Below are positions 17,206 to 23,706 of a DNA stretch of 64,000 bases, piece by piece; the stretch's first letter is position 1; every line of letters begins with the position of its first letter. Source of the stretch: Betaproteobacteria bacterium (GTDB lineage: Bacteria; Pseudomonadota; Gammaproteobacteria; Burkholderiales; Usitatibacteraceae); contig JADKJU010000003.1 in the NCBI GenBank assembly GCA_016720855.1, positions 496,001 to 560,000 on the forward strand, given 5' to 3'. Under the pieces are notes generated by a model. That model was not told the DNA's origin. It was given only the letters and a program-made list of their open reading frames with translations, and searched no databases. The position numbers were made by a program, and so were the translations under genes.

Positions 17206-17575
17206 GATCGATCGGCTGCTGGATTCCGCCCGCCTCCGCCTGCAGGATGCGTCGGTGCGCGGCCTTGGGTCCGACTCCCGCTTCGGGCTTGCCTATGACG
17301 CCATCCTCAAGGCCGCGCTCGCCGCCATGCTCGCCAACGGCTACCGTCCCGTCACCAGCGAGCCCGGGCACCACCAGACGCTCATCCAGGCATTGGTGAA
17401 GACTGCGCAATGGGAGCCGCAAGCCGTCGTGGTGCTGGAGGCCTATCGCAAGCTGCGCAACAAGTCCGACTACGAGGGCATCCCGGTGGGCGAGAGCGTC
17501 GCGGCCGCGTGCATCGGATCGGCGCGGCAGTTGCTCGAGGGGGTGCAGCAGGTGGTTCGGGAAAAGTGCCGATGA
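17144..17575 (+). CDS. HEPN-domain protein, toxin-type partner of MNT
   Basis: About 143 residues, all-helical. The conserved segment near the end, YRKLRNKSDYEG, is where HEPN ribonucleases carry Rx4-6H; here the His position is Asp/Tyr, as in the subgroup whose motif reads RN(K/R)xDY. It overlaps the MNT gene. ATG 17144 is preferred; an in-frame GTG at 17135 is possible. As a toxin it would be an RNase; given the missing His, activity is uncertain. Confidence 0.78.
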   Translation: MTLENLRRIGKLRQHVAERAEIDRLLDSARLRLQDASVRGLGSDSRFGLAYDAILKAALAAMLANGYRPVTSEPGHHQTLIQALVKTAQWEPQAVVVLEAYRKLRNKSDYEGIPVGESVAAACIGSARQLLEGVQQVVREKCR

Positions 17576-17585
17576 GCGTGTGTTC

Positions 17586-18557
17586 TCACGCCTGGGCCCT
17601 GGATGCCTGCATCGTGGAGCGGCAAGCCGGAAACTTCTCGCACCTCCAGAACCGCGCCCCATCCTTTCCCGAAGTCCTCATCACCATCCGCGTCCCGATC
17701 CCGCAGCTCGGGCAGGTAGGCGTCCAGTAGTCGCCCTCTGTCGCGAACTCGATAAGGCTCTTCTGCCGATTCGGCGCCAGGTCGCGCAGCTTCCGGACGA
17801 GATCCTCCCCTTCGATGAGGTGAATCTCCTTCCCAAGCGCGAAGGACTTTGCTTCCGTTGTGAACGTGCTGGTTGTCGCGATGATGCCCTCCTTTACGTC
17901 CGCGGCCGTCATCACGCCAAGCAGCTCGCGAACGACGCCAACGCCCACGGCCCAGGATCGCCACGCCTTGCACTGCACGATGATGGCGGGGTGGCGGCTG
18001 TCATTCGCAAAGAGGTGCACGTCGACGCCGCCATCGGGCCCGCCGCGCACGGTCTCGGCCCGGAAGCCCAGCTCCTCGAAGTAGCCCGCGCACACCAGCT
18101 CGAATCGCTTCCAGTCGAGGGCCTTGAGCAGATCGAGGTTCCATCGGCTCGTATCGACCTGCGGTGGTGGGACCTCCTCCCGGCCTGCGTCTTTCCATAC
18201 GTCATAGAGGTCGCGCCCGGGCTCGGAAGGCGCTGGGAGTGGCGGCTGCCTCTGCGGCTCGCTTCGGGGGGCGGGAGTTGACGCGCGCCTCGTCATCGCT
18301 CGAGCTCCCGACATCAACCCCGCGATCACGAAAAGAAAGGGCAGTACGTATTGCCCGGGTATCGCCAGGCCCTGCAAGAACGACCCCATGATGAACTGCG
18401 CCGGCTGTTTCCCCGCCATTTGCGGGTCCGGACGCTCGCCCGCCAGCCAGTGGAGGACAAGATAGGAAAGGACGGCGAGAACGAGGCAGGCCCACCACGG
18501 AAGGAGGCTCAGCACATCCAGCCAGCCGGTCTTTTCGCGACGGTTCGAGCGAGGCAT
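17586..18557 (-). CDS. Membrane-anchored Mrr-like restriction endonuclease with C-terminal zinc ribbon
   Basis: 323 residues, convergent with the HEPN gene (10 nt between stops). Two N-terminal membrane segments (~14-40 and ~65-85) are followed by a proline-rich linker and, at ~140-265, an Mrr-type PD-(D/E)xK nuclease domain: FEELGF, GGPDGGVDVHLF and IIVQCKAW supply the usual E, D and QxK residues. The C-terminus has CPSCGIGTRMVMR and, 14 residues on, CEKFPAC, a topoisomerase-I-type zinc ribbon. Mrr-like enzymes cut modified or foreign DNA; a membrane anchor suggests action on incoming DNA (inference). It sits between helicase-fragment copies 2 and 3 with the MNT/HEPN pair. Confidence 0.82.
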   Translation of the reverse strand: MPRSNRREKTGWLDVLSLLPWWACLVLAVLSYLVLHWLAGERPDPQMAGKQPAQFIMGSFLQGLAIPGQYVLPFLFVIAGLMSGARAMTRRASTPAPRSEPQRQPPLPAPSEPGRDLYDVWKDAGREEVPPPQVDTSRWNLDLLKALDWKRFELVCAGYFEELGFRAETVRGGPDGGVDVHLFANDSRHPAIIVQCKAWRSWAVGVGVVRELLGVMTAADVKEGIIATTSTFTTEAKSFALGKEIHLIEGEDLVRKLRDLAPNRQKSLIEFATEGDYWTPTCPSCGIGTRMVMRTSGKDGARFWRCEKFPACRSTMQASRAQA

Positions 18558-18662
18558 TGGGAGAGTTTATTTGACCTTGCATCGGGACCCAACTAATCCT
18601 CGCGAAGATCCAAGGCTTCGGAATCGTCCGCGGCCAGCATCATGGCCCAGACCCGGCACGCG

Positions 18663-19046
18663 CTCGACCAGGCGATCACGGCGGGATTCCGCAAGGACAT
18701 GATCGCGGTGGTGAGCTTCCGGGGGCGGGAGGGCTCGGCGCTCGGGGCGTTCGACCAGGTGGGCGGGCATCGGCTGCGCAAATTCACGGGCGGCTACGAC
18801 GCGGGCGGCAGTCCGGTCTATTCGGAGGGCGATTTGCTTCTGGACTCGGTGTACCGGTTCAAGGGGAGGAGCGCCCCGTGCGTGATCCTCACGGAGATCG
18901 ACTTCGAGGCGCTGGGGGAGATCGAGATGCGCAAGATCTTCGTGGGGGCGACGCGGGCGACGATGAAGCTCTTCCTCGTGATGTCGGAGGGGGCGGCGGG
19001 GGTGATGGTGGGGCGGCTGGAGGAGCGTGACCGCGGCTTGCTGTAG
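18663..19046 (+). repeat. Helicase 3'-fragment repeat, copy 3 (longest, with stop codon)
   Basis: The most complete copy: ~125 codons from DQAITAGFRKDM to a TAG at 19044-19046, including SFRGREGSALGAFDQVGG, VYRFKGRSAPCVILTEID and KIFVGATRATMKLFLVMSEG. This is the C-terminal end (UvrD_C_2 region with motif VI) of helicases of the NERD/UvrD-like type, and nothing N-terminal is present. An ATG at 18642 opens the frame, but no ribosome site is evident and an independent function is doubtful. Confidence 0.87.
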
Positions 19047-19096
19047 ACGAATCACGCACCGAACCCGTTAGGCGGGGAAGCGGCCATTGCGGCTGT

Positions 19097-19111
19097 TAAC
19101 CAACTAGGTTA
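19097..19111. promoter_or_regulatory. Palindromic operator of the mqsRA module
   Basis: TAACC-aacta-GGTTA, a perfect 5-bp inverted repeat 8 nt before the mqsR start. It resembles the AACCT/AGGTT palindrome bound by E. coli MqsA, so autorepression by the MqsA below is likely. Confidence 0.65.
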
Positions 19112-19119
19112 TCGTCGTC

Positions 19120-19422
19120 TTGGAAAAACGAAAACCCCACTACCGCCTGGCGATCGTGCGCGAGCTCGTTCACGCAGGCCGAATCCACGCGACATGGTCC
19201 GCCCTCGAGGGCGCCACAGCGTTGGGTCTCGACTTCTCGGAGGTGGTCGAAATGGTGCGATCGCTAACCGCGGCAGACTTCCACAAGAGCATGACGACGC
19301 ACGCTGACCATCGGATCTGGCAGGACGTCTACCGGCCAATGACCCGCGCCGGACGCGTCTACCTGAAACTGACCGTCGTCGCCGACGTACTGATCGTCTC
19401 GTTCAAGGAACTCCAGGCATGA
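19120..19422 (+). CDS. mqsR: MqsR-type mRNA interferase toxin
   Basis: 100 residues with the MqsR layout: EKRKPHYRLAIVRELV at the start, then GLDFSEVVEMVRSLTAADFHKSMTTH, WQDVYRP, and a C-terminal strand VYLKLTVVADVLIVSFKEL. MqsR is a RelE-fold RNase cutting mRNA at GCU-like sites. The start is a TTG, the only suitable codon before the conserved N-terminus. Its stop overlaps the antitoxin ATG by 4 nt. Toxin-first order is normal for mqsRA. Confidence 0.92.
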   Translation: MEKRKPHYRLAIVRELVHAGRIHATWSALEGATALGLDFSEVVEMVRSLTAADFHKSMTTHADHRIWQDVYRPMTRAGRVYLKLTVVADVLIVSFKELQA

Positions 19423-19925
19423 AGTGCCCTCACTGTGGCGCGGCAAAGCTGGCTCGCGGCGTGCGCGACGTGCCATACACCTACAAGGGGGAGTCGACGA
19501 AGATTTCCCGGGTCAAGGGAGACTTCTGTCCCGCGTGTGGCGAGGCAGTGCTCGACAGTACCGAATCGGCCCGTGTAAGTGCCGCCATGCTTGCCTTCAA
19601 CAAGCGCGTAAACGCCAACTTTGTCGACCCCGCGTTCATCGCAAAGGTGCGAAGGAAACTCGCGCTGGACCAAAGGCAGGCGGGTGAGCTCTTTGGCGGT
19701 GGTGTGAATGCCTTTTCCCGCTATGAGAACGGGAAGACCAAGCCACCGCTCTCGCTGGTGCAGCTGCTCAAGCTCCTGGATCGCCATCCCGAGCAACTGG
19801 ACGAGATCAGGCTGAATGAACCGGACATTGCGGCGGCGGTGCGGTGGGCACGCTCGGGCGCCTCTGCATCGAAGGCCTCCGAGTCTCTCGCCGGATATTC
19901 GATGAAGCGCAAACCGGGGAAGTAG
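19419..19925 (+). CDS. mqsA: MqsA-type antitoxin with extra C-terminal tail
   Basis: 168 residues. An N-terminal zinc domain (CPHC at 3-6 and CPAC at ~40-43) would bind MqsR. An Xre-type HTH at ~70-125 contains LDQRQAGELFGGGVNAFSRY and KPPLSLVQLLKLLDRHP and would bind the upstream palindrome. Usual MqsA ends there (~131 residues). This one continues about 35 residues with AAVRWARSGASAS and ends SMKRKPGK, very like the tail of the AbrB-type antitoxin at 15.5-15.8 kb. Confidence 0.92.
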   Translation: MKCPHCGAAKLARGVRDVPYTYKGESTKISRVKGDFCPACGEAVLDSTESARVSAAMLAFNKRVNANFVDPAFIAKVRRKLALDQRQAGELFGGGVNAFSRYENGKTKPPLSLVQLLKLLDRHPEQLDEIRLNEPDIAAAVRWARSGASASKASESLAGYSMKRKPGK

Positions 19926-19967
19926 CTACAAAAGCAGGAGACGAGGCGGCGCGCTTGAGTCCGGCAT

Positions 19968-20041
19968 CGACGCGGGCGACGATGAAGCTTTTCCTCGTAA
20001 TGTCGGAGGGGGCGGCGGGGGTGATGCTGGGGAGGTTGGAC
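19968..20041 (+). repeat. Helicase 3'-fragment repeat, copy 4 (short)
   Basis: About 74 bp matching only the last part of copy 3, beginning exactly at CGACGCGGGCGACGATGAAG and ending with the codons for the terminal GR/RL. It directly follows mqsA. The stretch 20042-20133 shows nothing further. Confidence 0.82.
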
Positions 20042-20133
20042 GGACGGTCCTGATCTACCATCACCGATAACCACGGTCATACACGCGACCCAGGTGCGCC
20101 AGGGCAGCCGGATCCCTAAGGCCTTGTTGCCGC

Positions 20134-20670
20134 CTATTTGCCGTCCTCGCCCCACGGGGCGAATCCGATGCGGCGCCTCGGCTTCGTCTCGGCCGACATG
20201 AGGCCCCGGATCGCCTCGAAGACGACCTTGAAGCGTGCGTCGTAGCGGCTTTCGAGTTCGGCGAGCTTCCGGGCGAGCTCGGCATTGCCCGCAAGCATCT
20301 GACGCAGGCGCACGAAGGCCCTCATGATCTCGATGTTCACGAGGATGGCTCTCGGGCTGCGAAGGACGGAGGAAAGCATCGCGACGCCCTGCTCGGTGAA
20401 TGCCGTCGGGGCGAACTTCCGGTGCCTTCCACGACCGGTTTCTAAGATCACAGTTTGTGATCTTAGACGGGCGGACTCTTCGGGAGTCAGGCGGATGAGG
20501 AAATCATCGGGAAAGCGGGCTGCATTGCGGCGCACGGCCTGGTTAAGGGCCCTGACCTCGACGCCGTAGAGCCGGGCGAGATCCTCGTCCAGCAGGACCC
20601 GGTGCCCGCGAACGAGCAGGATGCTGGCCTCGATGGAATCGGCGATCGGCGTGGTGGAGCCCATTCGCAT
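20134..20670 (-). CDS. ORF6N-domain DNA-binding protein
   Basis: 178 residues. The N-terminal ~100 residues are an ORF6N domain: VLLDEDLARLYGVEVRALNQ followed by RFPDDFLIRLTPEE and FAPTAFTEQGVAMLSSVL. The rest is a coiled-coil-like helix (FVRLRQMLAGNAELARKLAE). ORF6N proteins are phage- and plasmid-associated DNA-binding proteins often found among toxin-antitoxin and defence genes. It is on the opposite strand to most of the array. ATG at 20670 gives the standard domain start. No partner gene is visible, so its role as toxin, antitoxin or regulator is open. Confidence 0.88.
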   Translation of the reverse strand: MRMGSTTPIADSIEASILLVRGHRVLLDEDLARLYGVEVRALNQAVRRNAARFPDDFLIRLTPEESARLRSQTVILETGRGRHRKFAPTAFTEQGVAMLSSVLRSPRAILVNIEIMRAFVRLRQMLAGNAELARKLAELESRYDARFKVVFEAIRGLMSAETKPRRRIGFAPWGEDGK

Positions 20671-20714
20671 CAAACGTCTTTGGCCGGTCGTCGGATGACC
20701 GAGGAGGAGGAGGA

Positions 20715-20843
20715 CGAGGTGCTCCTGGACTCGGTGGTCCGGTTCAAGGGGCGAAGCGCGCCGTGCGTGATCCTCGCGGAGATCGACTTCGAGGCGCTGG
20801 CGGAGATCGAGATGCGCAAGGTCTTCGTGGGGGCGACGCGGGC
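20715..20843 (+). repeat. Helicase 3'-fragment repeat, copy 5 (internal piece)
   Basis: About 129 bp covering the segment coding LLLDSVVRFKGRSAPCVIL through KVFVGATRA. It ends right after GCGACGCGGGC, the same place at which copies 4 and 6 begin. Neither the start nor the stop of the helicase tail is present. Confidence 0.82.
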
Positions 20844-20861
20844 AATTTGGAAGCGCGGCCA

Positions 20862-20960
20862 ATGAGCCGTTGGAAACCGTCGGCGTTTCGTGCGCGGCTG
20901 TGCACGTACGCCCTGTCGTTCGCGTTGATGTACGCATGGCTCCGGGCGCTCTTCCACTGA
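20862..20960 (+). CDS. Possible small membrane peptide
   Basis: A 32-codon frame coding MSRWKPSAFRARLCTY and a hydrophobic ALSFALMYAWLRALF segment that could span a membrane once. No clear ribosome site. It lies between helicase fragment 5 and the HigB remnant. It could be a chance frame; it is listed because no other gene explains this interval. Confidence 0.2.
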   Translation: MSRWKPSAFRARLCTYALSFALMYAWLRALFH

Positions 20961-20972
20961 CGACTAGACCGC

Positions 20973-20994
20973 TAGTATCCACATGGATACACTA
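20973..20994. promoter_or_regulatory. Inverted repeat before the HigB/HigA remnant
   Basis: GTATCC-acat-GGATAC is a perfect 6-bp inverted repeat, flanked by TA and by ACTA, immediately upstream of the HigB-like ATG at 20997. Probably the operator bound by the antitoxin. Confidence 0.5.
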
Positions 20995-20996
20995 AC

Positions 20997-21104
20997 ATGC
21001 CCTTCACACTTCGCCTGACGGAGGAGTTCTCCGAATGGCTGGACAGCCTTGCGGACAAGCGCGCCCAGGTGCGCATCGCCGCCGAAATCGGAGAGCATCC
21101 ATGA
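20997..21104 (+). pseudogene. HigB/RelE-type toxin remnant
   Basis: 35 codons: MPFTLRLTEEFSEWLDSLAD, then QVRIAAEIGEHP and stop. The start is that of the Gp49-like HigB toxins (usually ~95-100 residues), but the whole catalytic C-terminal two thirds are missing. The stop overlaps the antitoxin ATG by 4 nt as in an intact module, so the loss is an internal deletion that kept the coupling. Confidence 0.8.
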
Positions 21105-21400
21105 GGAAGACCAAGCCGGTTCGAAAGCTTCTCGCCTTCGACGCAGCCCGCTATCTCGACGACGGCGCGGCAATCGCGGAATACCTCACGGCCATCCTCG
21201 AGGCGGACGATCCCGATCTTCTGCTTCGTGCCCTCGGCGACGTCGCCCGGGCCAAGGGGATGGCGCAAGTGGCAAAGGAATCGGGGCTCGGACGGGAAAG
21301 CCTCTACAAGGCCTTGGCGCCGGGCGCCAAGCCCCGGTTCGATACCGTGCTCAAGGTTGCGCGGGCGCTCGGGGTGCGATTTCGCGCGCAGGCGGCGTGA
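21101..21400 (+). CDS. HigA-type addiction-module antidote
   Basis: 99 residues. The C-terminal HTH (GMAQVAKESGLGRESLYKAL followed by KPRFDTVLKVARALG) is typical of 'addiction module antidote' proteins paired with Gp49-like HigB. The N-terminal FDAARYLDDGAAIAEYL is also characteristic. Its toxin partner upstream is deleted, so this is an orphan antitoxin that could still act as a repressor or protect against related toxins. Confidence 0.9.
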   Translation: MRKTKPVRKLLAFDAARYLDDGAAIAEYLTAILEADDPDLLLRALGDVARAKGMAQVAKESGLGRESLYKALAPGAKPRFDTVLKVARALGVRFRAQAA

Positions 21401-21405
21401 CTATC

Positions 21406-21482
21406 GGGCGACGCGGGCGACGATGAAGCTCGTCCTCGTGATGACGGAGGGGGTGGCGGGGGTGATGCTGGGGCGGTTGTAG
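21406..21482 (+). repeat. Helicase 3'-fragment repeat, copy 6 (short)
   Basis: About 77 bp, beginning at GGGCGACGCGGGCGACGATG and running to a TAG at 21480-21482, with coding for VLVMTEGVAGVMLGRL. It starts 6 nt after the antitoxin stop, at the same sequence where copy 4 starts. Confidence 0.82.
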
Positions 21483-21503
21483 GGCATTGGATAGCATGAA
21501 CGC

Positions 21504-21610
21504 TTGTCCATGACCCGTGGACGACTCTGTATATTGGATTACTATGGATTCGCGATCACGTCTGACTCCATATTGTCCACTATTGACGTTTGTCCATGAT
21601 TCGTGGACAA
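21504..21610 (+). promoter_or_regulatory. Repeated inverted repeats upstream of the AbiE module
   Basis: Two related inverted repeats: GTCCA-tgacccg-TGGAC (21506-21522) and TTGTCCA-tgattcg-TGGACAA (21590-21610), with a third half-site TTGTCCAC at 21573-21580. The second ends 9 nt before the antitoxin ATG. AbiEi antitoxins bind paired inverted repeats upstream of their operon, so these are likely its operators. Confidence 0.6.
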
Positions 21611-21619
21611 TTTGCCTCC

Positions 21620-22675
21620 ATGAATGATCATCCTGACACGGCTGAACACCGACTGCTCGAAGCCACCCTCGGTACCGCTCGCCAGCTTGGCCTGACCGCA
21701 GAGCTGGTCCAGACAGAGCCAGCCCTCGGCCGCACGCGCGCCGATGCGCTGGTACGTCTCGGTCGCGGTCCTCAGACCGCGCTTTACGCCGTGGAAATCA
21801 AGCGTGCGCTGCGCCCGGCGACATTGGGCGTGGTCCTGCATCAACTTGAGCGGCTGGGCCAGCAGGCGTTACTCGTCACCGATTACGTGACGCCGCCGAT
21901 GGCCGACACGCTGAAGGCGCGCCGCGTGCCTTTCCTTGACGCGGCGGGCAACGCCTATCTCGAGCAGGAGGGCACGCTCGTTTGGGTGAAAGGGAACAAA
22001 CCCCTCACGCCGATTGTGCCGCCCGCCATGGGTCGGGCTTTCCAACCCACGGGCCTGCAAGTGGTATTCGCGCTGCTCTGCGATCCGACTCGGGTCAACC
22101 GCCCCTATCGGGAACTTGCTGTCATGGCTGGTGTGGCGCATGGAACTGTCGGTTGGGTAATCCCGGACCTGCAGCAGCAAGGCTTCGTCGCGCAGGCAAA
22201 GGGAAAGCGCGGTACGCGGCGCATGCACCAACTCGAACGCCTGCTCGCGCAGTGGGTGGATGCGTACGCGCGCCAACTGCGTCCGCGCATGCTGATCGGT
22301 CGCTATTACGTGCCGGCGCTGGATGGTTGGCGCGAGTGGCCGTTGGCGCAATACGGTGCGCTGTGGGGTGCGGAACCTGCCGCCGCGCTGCTCACCGACT
22401 ACCTGCGACCGGGCGAACTGACAATTTATGCCGAAAAGCTGCCGGCTCTGCTCGCCGCGCAGAGGACATTCCTCAAGCAGCCAGAGCCAGGCCATGCCGC
22501 TGTTGTCGAAGTGCGGCGCCGGTTCTGGAACTTCACTCCCGACACGGGTCTCACCGATGTAGCACCGCCAGTGCTCGTCTATGCAGATCTGCTCGCTACC
22601 AGCGACGCACGCTGCATCGAGACGGCGAAGCTGGTCTACGAAACGCATGTCGCTCGACTTTTCCAGCAAGCCTGA
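21620..22675 (+). CDS. AbiEi-family antitoxin/regulator (type IV module)
   Basis: 351 residues. The N-terminal ~120 residues are an endonuclease-like fold region (RADALVRLGRGPQTALYAVE, IKRAL). A winged helix follows at ~150-205 (FALLCDPTRVNRPYRELAVM, GTVGWVIPDLQQQGFV). The C-terminal half matches AbiEi-type proteins, including AALLTDYLRPGELTIYAEK and VYADLLA-x-SDARCIETAKL. In type IV systems AbiEi neutralises the AbiEii nucleotidyltransferase and represses the operon. It overlaps the AbiEii frame by ~29 nt. Start at 21620 is preferred; an in-frame ATG at 21596 would run through the operator. Confidence 0.8.
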   Translation: MNDHPDTAEHRLLEATLGTARQLGLTAELVQTEPALGRTRADALVRLGRGPQTALYAVEIKRALRPATLGVVLHQLERLGQQALLVTDYVTPPMADTLKARRVPFLDAAGNAYLEQEGTLVWVKGNKPLTPIVPPAMGRAFQPTGLQVVFALLCDPTRVNRPYRELAVMAGVAHGTVGWVIPDLQQQGFVAQAKGKRGTRRMHQLERLLAQWVDAYARQLRPRMLIGRYYVPALDGWREWPLAQYGALWGAEPAAALLTDYLRPGELTIYAEKLPALLAAQRTFLKQPEPGHAAVVEVRRRFWNFTPDTGLTDVAPPVLVYADLLATSDARCIETAKLVYETHVARLFQQA

Positions 22676-23419
22676 GCTGGCCGCCCTGTCGCGCCTGGTG
22701 CGCGCACTGCAGGCGGTGGCCGGGCCGCTCGGCATTCCGTTCTTCCTGATGGGCGCGGCAGCGCGTGATCTCAGGGTGCATTACGCCCACGGCATCGAAC
22801 CCAACCGCGCGACGCAGGACGCCGACTTCGCCATGATGGTGCGCAACTGGAGCACGGCCGCGCTCCGCCGGCCCGGGCGCGGCCGCTCGACATCGTTCCC
22901 TTTGGCGACATCTAGCGAAAGGACCGCACGTTCGCCTGGCCGCCAGACGAGCGCGAGGTCTTCGATTGCTTCGGCGTGGACGAGGCGTTTGCGGTAAGCG
23001 TCGACGTATCGCTGCCCGAGGGAACGCTCGTCCGGGTCCCACCAGTCGCTGCCTTGGCGATACTCAAGATCACGGCGTGGCGCGATCGCAAGTACACCCA
23101 CCCCGGGCTCGACGCGGGCGATCTCTTCCTGTTCCTTCGGCATTACATGGATCTCGGCAATCTCGACCGCGCCGCGGCAGACCATCCCGACCTCTTCGAG
23201 GCGGAGGATTTCGATCATGTCGAGGCCGGCGTGACACTTCTTGCTCGCGACATGATCGTCTTGCTCGGGGAAGGCGGTTGCGAGCGACTGCTTTCCATAC
23301 TGCGACCGGAAGCGGACGAGAAGGGCGCAATGCTCCTCGCAGCGCAGTCCCGCATGGAACTCGGGCGCGCGCGTCGACTTCTGGAAGTGCTCTGCGCCGG
23401 GCTGGAGAGGAGTGGATGA
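22647..23419 (+). pseudogene. AbiEii-type nucleotidyltransferase toxin, disrupted
   Basis: The N-terminal part (ELAALSRLVRALQAVAGPLG, then FFLMGAAARDL and RATQDADFAM) is the nucleotidyltransferase motif region of AbiEii/DUF1814-type proteins. After MMVRNW near 22850 the frame changes. The expected IVPFG is read in another frame, followed by an in-frame TAG (~22915), and the remainder (VFDCFGVDEAFAVSVDVSLP through AALAILKITAWRDRKYTHPG to the stop at 23419) is intact. About 25 residues appear to be deleted at the break. The toxin is therefore probably inactive, while its antitoxin is intact. Confidence 0.75.
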
Positions 23420-23451
23420 TCGTTTGGTGACGGGTTCACGCGTTGCTGCAT

Positions 23452-23592
23452 CGCGGTGGTGACCTTCCGGAGGCGGGAGGGCTCGGCCCTCGGGGCGTTC
23501 GACCAGCTGGCCGCGCATCGGCTATACAGATTCACGGGCGGCTACGACGCGGGCGACGATGAAGCTCTTCCTCGTGATGTCGGAGGGGGTAA
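23452..23592 (+). repeat. Helicase 3'-fragment repeat, copy 7 (internally deleted)
   Basis: Begins in the region coding IAVVTFRRREGSALGAFDQL, passes GGYDAG, then jumps straight to the sequence for the terminal MKLFLVMSEG. The joint is at CGACGCGGGCGACGATGAAG: the two places in the full copy that contain CGACGCGGGC have been fused and the ~150 bp between them removed. Confidence 0.85.
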
Positions 23593-23635
23593 AGCGGAGT
23601 TCAATTTACGGTCGGCAGCTACAGCGGCCACCGCT

Positions 23636-23666
23636 CGTGTCGTAAAAGTTGATCTTTTGCGACACG
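23636..23666. promoter_or_regulatory. Long palindrome upstream of fic
   Basis: CGTGTCGTAAAAG-ttgat-CTTTTGCGACACG, 13-bp arms with one mismatch, 40 nt before the fic ATG. A further TGTCG/CGACA pair lies at 23678-23694. Likely an operator; which protein binds is unknown because Fic itself has no obvious DNA-binding domain near its N-terminus. Confidence 0.6.
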
Positions 23667-23706
23667 TTCTCTTGACGTGTCGTCGCCAGCGACATAAGCT
23701 CTCGAC

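Noticed and set aside
18642..19046. Independent gene encoding a 134-residue helicase-like protein
   Set aside because: No ribosome site, no Walker motifs, and the same sequence recurs as variously truncated copies; best seen as a repeat fragment.
15063..23592. Integron with attC sites
   Set aside because: Repeats are protein-coding helicase pieces of variable length, without attC-like imperfect hairpins, and no integron integrase is in the window.
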